Positions 1 through 12,600 of a stretch of DNA of 64,000 nt are shown here, one piece after another. The notes beneath the pieces are model-generated. The model made no database searches, had not been told where the DNA came from, and worked only from the letters and a program-made list of their open reading frames with translations. The translations under genes were made by a program, and so were the position numbers. Every line of letters starts with the position of its first letter. Within the stretch, counting starts at the first letter, position 1. Where the stretch lies: assembly GCF_020740795.1 (NCBI RefSeq), contig NC_067294.1:2666001-2730000 (forward strand), given 5' to 3'. Source of the stretch: Apus apus (lineage: Eukaryota; Chordata; Aves; Apodiformes; Apodidae).

Positions 1-3000
1 GCTCTCACAATCAGACACCCATGCGTGAGTGGTGAGGTCTCCTAATTTTGCCTTGCCAACAATTAGTCTTTCTTAATAATTAATGCCACGACTTCTTCTC
101 TTTGCTCATCCAATTACCACTTGTTATTAAAGTAACTTCTTGGCTTCGAAGAGGGAGCTTCTTCCCTCACAGTCTCTTTTTTTTATTCATAATTCTTTAC
201 AGCCAGGCCGGTGGGGGCTGATGAATCCCGGTGTGCTGTGGGGTCAGTGCCATATGGCACCAGCTGCCAGCACCAGGCATGTGGGGACAGGAGCTCACCA
301 GGGAGGGGGACAGTCAGGAGTGTTGCACTTCAGCAAATTTGAGAGGGGAAAAGAGCCCTCCAGGCTTGCAAAACTCTTTCTACTGCTCCGTCCCCTCTGG
401 AAATACCGTTCTGGTGTTGCCGCAAATGCGCCTCTTCGTTTCTGTAGCGAGGTTGTGGCTGCACAGCTCATTTCCCAACTTGCCCTCAAAGGGGTAGGTG
501 ACACAAAGCTGTCCCCAGAGCCCTTTCATGTCGCTCCCAGCTGCCAAAGGATGGGACTTTGGGTGACCTGGGGCTGGGGCCATGACACTGGGCACCAGCT
601 GTGTTATTCTGGGGGGAGCAGGTAGTCAGCAGCTCCATCACCACCACTCTGAGCTCTATTGAAACAGCTTTGGGCAGGAGATGCAATAAGATGCTTCACC
701 AAAAGACAGCACATTACACTGTTGCCCCAACCTCATCCTCCCACGGGACCTGTGAGAGGACAACCAAACCAACATCAGCCCACTCAGCAAACAACATTTA
801 TATGAGGTTCATTTTATGGCATATACATTGTCAGCTGCTAAGTTCTGGCTTTGAAAAGCCTCTCCAAGGTTCACACGCTGCAGCTGATTTCAGAAACTAA
901 ATCTGGACCTTGTAGAAAAGAGGAATTGATACAATTTCTCTGCCATATAGATTTCTATAAACGAGTTATCATTTCACAGCAAAGACACGTGCGGCAGCCA
1001 CAGAGCATCTGGTAAAGACCAGGAGCTGTAGACGTGGCCATGGCCTGTGACCATTAACAGCTGTGGTGTTTGAACTGGGGATGGACACTGGAGGAGTCTT
1101 CTTGGTTTCTCCAGATCTTAGTTCAACATTCCATTTTTCCCCTGGTTGACTGAATCTGGGAGATGGGCTCCTGCAACAAGCTCCCAAAGGATGGAAGCAG
1201 GAGGGGCATGAATAGCTTCCTGCAGAAATCTTGTCCTGCCTCCCTCCTGAGCATCCTTCCCCACCAGCTTTTCATGACTTTAAAGAGTAAAATTTTTTCA
1301 GCAAGGCAAGTGCAAGAGTAGAAGTGACCCAGGGAAGGCCAGTTCTTCTGACTGGTGCAACATCTCGTTTCCCATCTGAACTGGTGGAAAATCTGACTAA
1401 CTGAGCTGTAACCGATTGTACCACCAAGGTACGGGGTTCTGCTTTGATGGGGAAGGAGGACAGCCCCTGCCTTTGCTGTAACCACACATGCTCTCTGCTT
1501 CTCACTGTTGAGGTATCCTGGGACTGTTCAGCTGCCTTTGTAGTGGTTGGGTCTCCTGATAACAGTCACAGGCAGCAGGGCTGGCTGGTGGGTGGTGCTG
1601 CACCTTGGAGCAGGCATGGGGCAAATGGGAAGGAAAGAGCTGCCCCACTTTGAGCAGCAGAAATGCTTAAGTTGAAGTTTTCAAAACAGCTCAGCATCAA
1701 GCTCGTTCTGCTGCAGTGTCATGTTAAAATGTACACTTAGAAACTGCATATCCCTAGTTTAGGCTTTATGGCTCTTAAATAAGCTTAATCATAGCTAATT
1801 TTAGAAATACCACTGAAAAGCTGTTCTTCATCTCATTTCATGGCCAAGAAGAGTAAAAGCTTAGAGCTCCAAATGTGTTTAACTAAGCAGGAGCCAGGCC
1901 AGGGCCACTTAGGATGGGAAAACCACAGAGCCCATGGCCCGGCTGCAGGACAGGGACGCCTGTACCACACCAGTCTGCGCTGGAAGGGGGGGGCACATTC
2001 CCAGTATTCCACTATACACAGTAAATCTGCACCTGGTAAGGATTAGGAATTAGGGTTTTCCTTCATTCTTAAATGCAAACCTGCATGCCTCTTGGGTTTT
2101 ATTTGCATGAGCAAACCTTTGCGGGAAAGACAGATGTAAAGCGGTGTCTCCATCAGTCTGTTTTCCTTTCCGCTCCGCGGGTTTCCTCGTCGGAGCAGAG
2201 ATGCAAAACACAGGACTTGCCCAGGGATCTTGGGCTGCTGTGCAAGCAGGTTGGAGTGGCAGGGAGAGGTCTAGGACAGGTCCTCCAGGGCCATCAGCTC
2301 CCGCTGGGCCACCTCCACCAAAGCTGACTGGCGTTTCATGCTCGCTCTGCATGAGCAGAATCATTACCAAAGTGAAAGGCACCGGTGAATCAAGTCCATA
2401 AATTGTAAATTACTTGTCAAAAGTCATGCAGCAAGTCATCTGTAGAGGTCCTGGTGGGACATAAGAGGCCTGGCTAGCAGTACCCAGCTCCTAGCCCCTG
2501 CAGAGCTGTCTTACCTCTTCCCTTCTCATTTTCTCCCTGTCTTGGGGTGCTCTCAGTCCAGCTTCTCTTTATGGATTATCTGGGACAAATCCTAACATTC
2601 CATCACCAAGGCAAAGTCAGTTTGGGTTTAAAGGCAACCACGGGCGAAACTGGGCATGTCAGGAGCAGCTTGAGACGCTGGAGGCGAGGAGGCTGGCGCA
2701 GATGGCAGCGGCTGTGGGTGCATGTGTGTGTGTTTTCCTCACAGCTCTTTTGAACACGTTCCCCTCTCTCTGCTCCAACACGCAGAAATGCTCCCCTTGT
2801 CTTCACAAAAAAGTGCCTTTTACAAAGATACTGGGCTCCAATGGCCTTACCACGTGTAACCTGGAGTAGCTGCAAGAGGAGACAGATTTTTCTTTGCTAC
2901 ATTTTTCAGGGATTGTTGTATCCCCAGCTTTGCTCCAGCTTCCTCCAGTCCTTCTGCCAGCACTGGAGCTGGGACCAAGGGGGATTTCAGGCCAGGGCCT

Positions 3001-3520
3001 TGCTGGTGGCCATGTAATGGCTTGGAAGGCATTGCCCTTGGCGTAACTATCCCAGCTTGAGAGCCCTGGTTGGGAAAGCCCAAGTGTGGCTTTCAGAGTG
3101 AATGTGCAGGATGTGAAAGTCCAGATTTAGACCCTGTGGTAGCACAAGGCAGAAAACAAGAGCCATGCATTGAGTAACATGCGTGTAGCAATTCATCCTG
3201 GAATGAAAGATACTGGAAATATATTTTAAAAAGAGTTATTCTGAGTGTTGAAAACCGCCTGCTGATTTGAGCTGCGTTCCACCAACCCATGCAACCATCT
3301 TCAGCTGTTGTAACTGCTAGGTTTGTGGATTTTTCTCTCAGGACACTGTAGTGTTAGTTAAGTAGACAAGGGCATTTTCTGCCTTGCCCTTGAGAGTTCA
3401 CTGGGGACTTTTGAGTAATCCCCAGCCTCAGTTGCTACAACGGGACTGCAGAGGGCACCGCCCCTCCTTGCTTACAGAGCCCAATGACATCTGAGCCCTC
3501 TCCCTCCTTGTCTTTTGCAG
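1..3520 (+). other. TCF7: TCF7 intron (5' end outside window)
   Basis: The sequence before the first recognisable TCF7 exon is read as intron because it ends in a pyrimidine-rich tract and CAG directly before that exon. I searched it for the upstream exons that encode the beta-catenin-binding and TLE-binding parts of TCF proteins and found none. Open frames here are short and unlike any family I know. No repeat family was recognised. Confidence 0.7.
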
Positions 3521-3653
3521 TCCAACAAAGTTCCCGTTGTGCAGCCGTCCCACGGAGTCCACCCGCTCACCCCACTCATCCCTTACAGCAACGACCATTT
3601 CAGCCACGGCTCCCACTCGCCCCACTTGCCCGCTGACATCAACCAGAAACAAG
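3521..3653 (+). CDS. TCF7: TCF7 exon, SNKVPVVQ segment
   Basis: This 133-nt exon follows a TCTTTTGCAG acceptor and ends at a GTAATG donor. It starts on a codon boundary and leaves one base of the next codon. It encodes 44 residues from SNKVPVVQ to ADINQKQ. This stretch lies before the HMG box and is shared by TCF7, TCF7L1, TCF7L2 and LEF1. It belongs to the region between the TLE-interaction segment and the DNA-binding domain. Confidence 0.93.
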
Positions 3654-6600
3654 GTAATGGCACCACTGGGGATCTGCCTGCTGGGAAGGGGACAGTGCTG
3701 GAGATCTCTGAGATCAAGGCTGTCACCATCCTGGCCCCAAATCAGTGGGACAAGTCAAGAGCTTTGGTTAACTGGGGCATTGCTTAGCAGAAGTTTATTT
3801 AGCATATCGGCAACACTTTGTTGTTGAGGATTTTGATATCAAAAGTGCCACTTCTGCTGATCCAGTGTGCTCAGTTCTCTCTGTAAGCTGTCCTGCAGCT
3901 TGAGACCAGACCAGAGCCTGCGAGATGATGCGTAAGAGTCAACCAGAAAATGGAAAGTAATCTTTCCTTTGACTCATACCCAAACTGTTCTCAGGTTGTC
4001 ATTTTGAGACAATAAATGCTTGAAACAGGAAATATTTTGACTAAATAGGATTGGCGTCTGATAGCTAACTGGATTGTTATATGTGTGTGTCTGTAGCCAC
4101 ACGTTATGTGGTTGTAACACAGTTTGGCTCTTGGGGTTCCTGTGTGAGTCCAGGGTATGTCAATTAGCTCGTGAGGCTACAGAGGAAAGTACAGTAGGTA
4201 GAAGTTAAACCCTGAACTGTAAAACAGAGGCATGTGCACAGGAATTCACCCCAGCCCATCATTCTTCCGGGGTTGCTGAAAGCTGAGTGTAAAATCAAAC
4301 TTTTCTCAACCTTATGTCAGTGCATCTGTTCAGATTACTGGGGCTTTTGTACAAACCTGGTGTTGGTTTCATGTGAAAGCAAGCGAATTCGAAGGGTTGT
4401 GTCAAACTACATTCAGGAAGGGATTCAGAGTCCATCAGAGCCCAGAAATCCGTGTGAAAGCCAAGCCAAACCAACTGTTTTGGCTTGGGCAAAGGCCTCC
4501 ACCCAAGAGGGATCCAAACTATCCCAGAGACATTGGCTTTGCCAAGTCAACATCACTGTTAAATGATGGAGTATCAAGGGTGCTCTTGGCTGGAGGACGT
4601 GCTGACTTATCCTTGGTCTGAACCCAAAGGCTGTGTTCTGAACTCATCAGGGCTGCTGATGGGGAGGATTTAGGTCCAGTGTACAAGACACCCAGGCACA
4701 TCCCACTTTTCTTCCAGCCAGCACATCGCTTGTCAGCCCCCAGAGCATAATAAACTCAGCAGAAAAAAAGATGAAGAGTTAACAAAATAAACCCATTAAA
4801 AGCTCAGCTAACGGCAGATTTCCGAGTCTCAGAGGAAGCGTGCAGATTTCTGAGTCTCCCAGGAAGGCAACCCAGCCCACCTTCCCTCATGCTGCTCTTG
4901 CAGCTGCCTCACAGAGCTCTGCACACACGACCCCCTCGCCAGGAGCTGCCTCCAAGGGTTTGCTGGTAGCCTGGAAAGCCTTAAGCTAGATGGTTGCAGC
5001 TCACCCGAGGGAGGAGCTGGTTATATCCCTCCATGGAGGCTACGATCAGCAGTGTAGTCTCTCAGTGTTCATCTCAGTGGTAATTCTGTAATTCTGGGAA
5101 GCTGAATTCTCTGGCCACACACCCTCCTGCACCCTCAGTGCAGGCACCTCCCACTCTCCCCTTTCCCATTTAGCCTGTACGTTTAAATCAGAGACAGGGG
5201 GAGTTTGTCCATCCCAGAGACTCCCCAGATCCTATTTATGGAGAGGTTCAGACCATCATCCTCAGCTGGAACCTGCCTCCATGTTGCAGCTGTGATCAGC
5301 TTTGCATCCCTGTAGTTTTGGGGCAAGGGTTTCCTTCCCCGTTCATGCTGGCTGTGTCCCATCTCTATTTTCATGGCTGAAATATGGGAGCATTATCACC
5401 TTGTGTAGGCACTTGAGAGTCACCATCATACTCATTCTCACAGCATCCCTTTAAAGTATTACACAGTAGCCCAAGGACACACAGACAAGGAAATACAAGC
5501 AGGATCTTCTGAGTCAATGGCTGGTGGCCCAACCACTGGACCAGCGAGAATAACTTGTGCTCTCGCTTACGCAACTTGGATTGTTGGAGGTCCAAATCTC
5601 AGGGAATCCTGGCAGCTGCCTAATGCCGGTGCTGGTTTTGTTTGACCTTCAGGGTGCTGCTGTGTCCCACTTGAGCACATCTGTAGGTAAATCTTATACT
5701 CAGTTATATATTCCTTTCAGCTCCATTATATATTTATTTTAGCTAACTCCTAATAAGATGCTTGGAATCTGCCGGTGGCATTCCTAATTAATAATTTATC
5801 ATTAATACACCTAGGAGAATAACGCAGACTTCTGAATTGGCAAACTGCTTGCAGCTAATCACCAATTTATTCCATGTATTTATTGCCCAGGACAGCTGCT
5901 GGACAATCTCTGTAACCAGTTTTTTTGTCTGAGGCTCATTCACCATCAGCATTCCAGGATGCTGTGGCAGGGCTGAGCCCAGCTCCCCTCCTGGTTTCCA
6001 GACAGGGGGTCAGCCGAAGGCTGCTTGTGCCAGCAGCACTGTGGTTGTCTGAGTCCCACCCACAGCCCCAGGCCCAACCGGCTGTTTTCAAGCCCAGGTA
6101 GAATCAGGAAGATGCCGGCACTGTCTCCTCTGGTCATGCCACCCGTGCCAGCAGCTTTGAAGATGAGGCAGGGATTCCCCGTGTGAAGGGTGAATTCCCA
6201 GCTGGCACCATACCCACCTCCACCATTCTTGGCACCCACAGAGCCCATGAAACAATTACTTTGAGGAGGGACTTAGATTGTTCAAAATCAAGCTGGAAAT
6301 GATGCCTGCTGGAGTGTCCTCATGGGGGTTCCTGGGGTTGACTGGTGGGGGAACAGCCTTGACCATCAGTTGGTACCTGAACAGGCTCCCTGGGAAGGGC
6401 AGAGGGGTGTCCGGAGTCCATCACATCCTTCCCAAAGAAACCTGCAGCTTGGCCTTGGGGTGACACAGAGCAGGGAGGATGCTTGTGCAGCAGCAAGCTG
6501 CCTTTCGCACCCCCTTACAGCACTTTGTGAGATTCTGCAGCAGAACAGATGACCCACCACATCCCCACAGAGAGAACCACAGCAAGGGCAGTTATAATAT

Positions 6601-9600
6601 CCTGCCACTTCCAGACAGCAGTTTTACCAAAATGCCTTCTCTGCTGCCCACAGTCTTCGTAGATGGAGCAGCCAGGGGGGATAGGAATGGTGCTGGGTCA
6701 GCTGGAGAGAGCCATGCTGGGTCGAACTCATGTCTTTCCCCTTTCTCCCAGGAGTGCATCGTCCATCCCAGACTTCAGACATCCCTGGTTTCTACCCCCT
6801 CCCTCCCGGTGGAGTCGGACAGATCACGCCGTCGATGGGATGGTGAGTGTGGATGCTCCCGGCCCACCGGCCGCTCCCCGCAGGGGATGGTTGATGGAGC
6901 AGCCGTTCTCCGTGACCTCCGTGGTGCTTTCACCCCAGCTTCATCCCTTCTGCGTGCTGTGTGGTGGGAAGGATTGAGCCCTGTGTTAGAGATGGGGAGC
7001 AGATCCATGGAGAAGATGAAGGCTTTGTCCTGGCTGGAGCATCCCTGGAGCAGGGTTTCAACCTGCCCAGTTCAAAACCATCTCCTGCCTTACATCTGAC
7101 TGCCTGTGCAGATTAGGAAACGCAGGGAGAGCTTCCTACCTGCCGCTCCTAATCACCAGAAAAGCCTCTTTTTTTGAGTAGGAGATAATTTTCTCCCTCG
7201 CTGGGGTTTTCAGCACAAACAGTGGTTTCTCCGAGCATGCCCCTGGCATGGCATCATCTAATGGGATGCTCCATCCAGCAGGCCATGGTGCTTCTCAGGG
7301 TCTGACAGGCAGGACAAAAATACATTGTGGCAGAGACCTGCTGGGTGAAGGACCCCAGTGTCCAGAGTGTGGCTGTGGCATGGCTCTCTTGGTGGTACTC
7401 GCTGCCCCAGGGGGGAACAGGAAAGGAGGGACCATCATCTGGAGCATTCCCAAAATGTCCCCCCTACACAAGGCGGCCCCAAAGAGACTCCGACAAAGTG
7501 GAGCCTGTTGGAAAACCTTCCCTAGGGACATGAGTTAAAAACACACCGGTGTGTGCTCCATGGGCATTGCTGCTGGCTTTTGTCACCATGGTGGCAGGCA
7601 CAGCGAGGGAGCAGGTCTGGTGGGCAGTGCCATGCGGGCATCATTACTCCTCAGATTAATTGTTAATCCCAGTCGGTGATGCAGGGACCTTGTGCAGGCT
7701 CCAGGAAGGCTGGTGGCTGCAGGGGGCCGGGACAAGGGGGAGTGCGGGAAGGGCGATGGCAGGGGCAGGCGGCCAAATCCCCCCTGGGCTGGCTGAAAAA
7801 GCCCAGCAGAGATCTCCAGATACATGAACATACTGCAAAATGGGAGAGGCAAAGCATTTTAAAACACCAAGTAAAATGTTAGCTTTTTGATTTGTTTATG
7901 AATTTCATGTTCCAGCTATTAAACCACAAGGAGCAGAGGCTGAGGCCTTTGATACAAAGTTCAGCTTCAAAGAGATTACATTTTGCCTTCTGTGCTAAAT
8001 CTGCTACTCTTGGGCGATGATTTAACTCCTCATATGATGTGATTCATCCTCAGGAAAAACAAGTACTGGGATGACTGTGCTATAACATGAAAGAAATCGT
8101 TGGAGGTGGGAAAGCAGCCTGTTTGCCAAAGGTCCACTCTTGGGGTGGGATGCTGTTAAGGGTAGCCCTGGATGCACGAGGGGCAAAAAAGTCTGGTTTG
8201 CAGGAGGTTTTGTTGTTCAGCTGGTGGAGGAAGAGGCTGGCACTGCCAAGAGCTGCTCCAGCATCGGTGGGGTTTGGCATCCTCAAGCAACCTCGTCAGA
8301 CACCTACATTAGTGACTAATAGAGCAGTTATGGTAAAGCAACAAACGGCCCAACGGAGCGGAGAGCAGCACCTCGAAGCACGGGTGTCTGTAACAGAGCC
8401 TTGGCTCATCTTTTGCCTGCCCAAAATTTCGGGAGAGAGCCCAAAACACCACTCCCAGTCTGGGTGAGTGAAGAAGCAACAGAGCCCGGCAGGTCTGCGA
8501 CAGTGTTGACCCCTGTGCAGGAGGCAGCAGGCGGCAGGGGCTGCAGGATGGGCTGCACAGGGATGCCTGTGCCAGAGATGCTCACACTGGTACCACCACC
8601 AGCTTTTCCTCTGTGATCCAACAGGCAGAAGTTGGGCAGAAAATTACTTTGTTCTCACTGAGGGCTTCAGGAGGAGGAACTGCCAATCGCTCTCTCTAAT
8701 TAGCTGGCATGACAGTCGGATAAAAGCCTCTGAGAGTCCAGTTGAGTGAGTTTTTAGTGGTAGGAGCCTGGCAGCAGACAGCTGGGTGCCTGCAAACCAC
8801 GTCACTCACCTGCTCCTGCAGTGCAGTGCCTTGGCTGCCCCTCCATGACTGTCCCACCTCTTTTCTCCAAGCCACCCTCCCATCACCAGGGGATAGGGGC
8901 TGCAAGTGTACATTCCCCACCAGCAGGGATCAGTTATGCCACTGCATCCGTTTGCACCTCAGAATCACTTTGGATGAAGCCTGGAGTGCCCAGCTCCTTT
9001 TCTATCCCAACATCTTCAGCCTCTGCAGTAGGGCCTGTCACTTCTGGATTAGCTCCGAGTCTTTTCTTGGCCCTGGGGCAGCCGCGTTCAACTTCAAAGG
9101 TTGTTTTGGTAGCACTTGGCTGTTTGTTGGTGTGTTTATACCTGCCGACATCTAAGGGGTGGGAGAGGGCTTCTGCCTGGCAGGGTGTAAACAGAGCCTC
9201 GCCACCTCGCCTGCCTTTCCTGCAGTCAGATCCTGCTGATTTTGGTCAAGCCGAGACACAGCAACAGGAACAGAAACCTCCTTCCTCCCCAGCACAGCTC
9301 GAGGGCCTGACTATTGTTCTTCCTCTTCAGGGCAAAAACTGCCTTTAGCTCTGAAAAATCACAGGTATCCAGGAGCTCGGTCCTTCACAGGGCACGGCAC
9401 CTAATGATAAACAGACATGGGGTTTTTGGCTTATTAATGCTGCAAATAGCTGGTGCTGGTCGTAGGCACAGCTCTGTGCAGCCTGGCTGAAGAAGCATGA
9501 TCATCTGCATGGGTGTAAGCACCTCATAACATCCTCCTCAGGCATCTTGTTTTCCTTGTGCAGCTTTAGGCTGGGAGCATCTTTTGGCAGGTTTGCAGAA

Positions 9601-12600
9601 CAAGCCAAGGTATTTCTGAGTTATCTCCACATGGAAACAGGGGGTTTTCCCTTGGTAGGAACAATGAGGAACTTCCTGGAGACTTATTTTGCTATCTCAA
9701 AAATAAATTCCAGCTCTAGGTCTGGTATGCCCACTCTCCAATAGGAAAAGACTTTCAAAAGAAATGTAGGACTGAGCTTTTGGTGTTTTTAAAAATTACA
9801 GGTGTGCTTTTAGGGAAGTGCTGGGGAAACCAGAGCATTTCTGAAGCGTGTGCAAGGGCAGAGGAGGTGCTTTTTCTCCAAATACAAGGAGGTTCCCATG
9901 CTTGAGCATCCTCCCAGGGCTGCACAGCCCCTTGTGTGCTGTGCAGGGAGAGACTCCAACCAGGCTTTAGGTTTTTGGTCAAACTGTGCTCTTCTAAACA
10001 ACTTCTTCTGTGCAGTAGCAACATCTCCTAATTTCTCAGCCTGCATCTGCATTTAACAGGGTAAACTCAAAGCTGCAGTGAGACTCAACACAGGGGATGG
10101 AGGGGGGGTCAGAGTTAGATCCCACCTTTGCAGGGAGCCCCGGCTTCCCTCAAAATAAATTCCAAGTCCCGTGTTGCCTCTTGAGCCCAGGGGACACCCC
10201 AAGCATCCCACATGCAGAGCTCCTGTGGTGCTCTGAGTCCCCTTAGCGAAGAGTATCTTTAGCAAACACCACATAGCTGTGGATACTTTATAGCCTCTTT
10301 CTTCCCGATCCCAGGCAGAGCCAGTCTGTCTATCCGCTCCCGTCATGTGGATTTAGACAGCCGTACTCGTCAGCACTTTCCGCTGGGGCTTCTTTCTCCA
10401 GGTGAGTATGAGCTGTGTGAGACAGGGCAGCAGCTCAGCTGGTCTCGCCGCTTGCAGTTTGTGCAGTAGGAGCTTGCAGCAGACCATGGCCACCCCGGGA
10501 CAGCCACACACCTTCCCTGGGGCAAGGGAAGGAAGGAGGTTTTAGGCAGTGCCTGGTCCAAAGGGTGCTCAGGAATATTGAGCATCCCAGGAGGATGCAC
10601 AACGATTGGGTTTTAATCAGCAAAAGTGAAAACAAAGCCAGAAACCCCTGCCTTCAGCTCCACATTGGGAAGAGGGAATGAAATCCATTGCTCAGGATTT
10701 TGCTGCTTGTTACTAACCCAAATCCTGAATATATCCCTCCCACCACCACCACTGAATTTTGCTCTGCAGAGAGTGATCCCTTTTACTCGGTCTCAGCCTT
10801 GCAATCAGGACAGGCAGCAGGCAGTGATTTGCTGACCTGTGAATACAGCTCATCCCTCTGAGATGTGAGCCCAGCTCTTGCCTCCCGTCCCGTCCTCAGG
10901 CAGCGTGGGGCTGGTGCAGCCATAGGCTGGACCCTGCCCATGGGAAGGAGCCACCAGGAGCCATAAAATACACCCCAGTGATGTCCCAGTGAGCAAAACA
11001 CATTCCCTGTGGATGGAAATCACAGGGCGCAGCCCCTCTGGGTGGCTGGTGGGGAAAGCCACCATGGCTCCAGTGAGGACAGGGATCCCGTGCTCACAAA
11101 CCAGCTTTCGCTTCTGCTTCGTGTTGTCCCAAAGAGCCGTTAGCAGAGGTTTCCCACAGGAAAACCATGCAAACCCTTACCCCTGCAAGCCCTTAGCCAT
11201 GCAGAAACCTCCATCCTTGCAGCCCTCAGCCCACGCAAAGCCTTAGCCCTGAGCAGAGGTGAGGGAGCACTGCCAGCCTGCCTTGCTCACTGAGGTATCG
11301 CTCTGCCCGGCCTCGAAGGTGAAGACGAGAGGAGCTAACGGGTCCCTGTGGAGCCCCGGCAGCCTCCCCGAGCCTGGCACAGCAGCTCCAGCTCACAGGG
11401 TTTGATTTTGGGGAGGATTTTGCAGCGCTGCTGCAGCTGAGAAAGTACACCTGGTCAGATAAGGATCAGACTGTGCTGGTGGATTAAATTAAACAGCTTT
11501 TCTTTTCGTGCCAGCATATCTAATGAACAGTTCATCTCCCATGGGCAATTCTGCCATCTCAAGCTGCAGTCGTAAAGTGGCAAGAAGCTTGGCAAAGCTG
11601 ACTGTGCTGGCTTTACCCTCTAAAGCTCGAGAGAGAGCTAATGAAGCCTGAAAGCTAGTGAGACCTCTCGTGATCTCAGTCTTGTGTTGGTGGAGAGCAT
11701 TGCTTGGGCAAGGTGCACCTCCTAGAGTTGCAGTTTGGTTCATGTTCAGACTTAGGCTGTTTCTGTTAAAGGAAAGGCACGGGGTGGTCCTAATGTCTGC
11801 CATCCAAGCTCTGGGTTGAGTTTGTTGTTCCTTTCTGCAGCGCTCGTAAGATATTGCAACAAAGGAGATCTGGAAGCGCCCTTGATCTGGCTTCTGCTGT
11901 ACGATGGTTTCCTCACAGCAGCACCCAGACCTTTTCCACCCAGGTGCCCTGTGCTGGGGACAATCCAGGGGTGGTGGGCACCGCCTGCCCTGTGCCAGCC
12001 CAGCAGCACCCACCGGTTTGCTTTCCATGTCCTCCGCTTACCCTCTGCTTCTGCCACCTCAGAGCCCCATCGTGAGACACACTGCTCCAGCTGTCCCCGT
12101 GTTCCTGGTGTCCCTGGCACGGCTCATCCCCTCTCTGTTGCAGGTTCACTCACCCCCTGATGCTGGGCTCTGGCATGCACACCACTGGCATCCCGCACCC
12201 TGCCATCGTGCCCCACTCCGGCAAACAAGAGGTGGAGCACTACGACCGAAACATGTGAGTTGGAAGTGCCAGCAGGTTCCTCTACAGCGTTGGTGCCTTC
12301 ATGCCCCTTTCATTCATCACTGTTAATGGTTGCATGGGGGGCAAACGGGTGCAGATCTTGGGCCTCTCACCTGCCTGTGCTATTTGGGTGGGTTTGGTAT
12401 CAAGTCTTCTGCTGAGCTTGGTACCAGCTTGGAGGGTGGCTCTGACATCTCCTCTTTCGGTCCCACCAAGGAAACCTCAGCCAGAACCAAAGAGAGAGAA
12501 GGAAGCCAAGAAGCCCACTATCAAGAAGCCCCTGAACGCTTTCATGTTGTATATGAAAGAAATGCGGGCGAAGGTGATTGCTGAATGCACCCTGAAGGAG

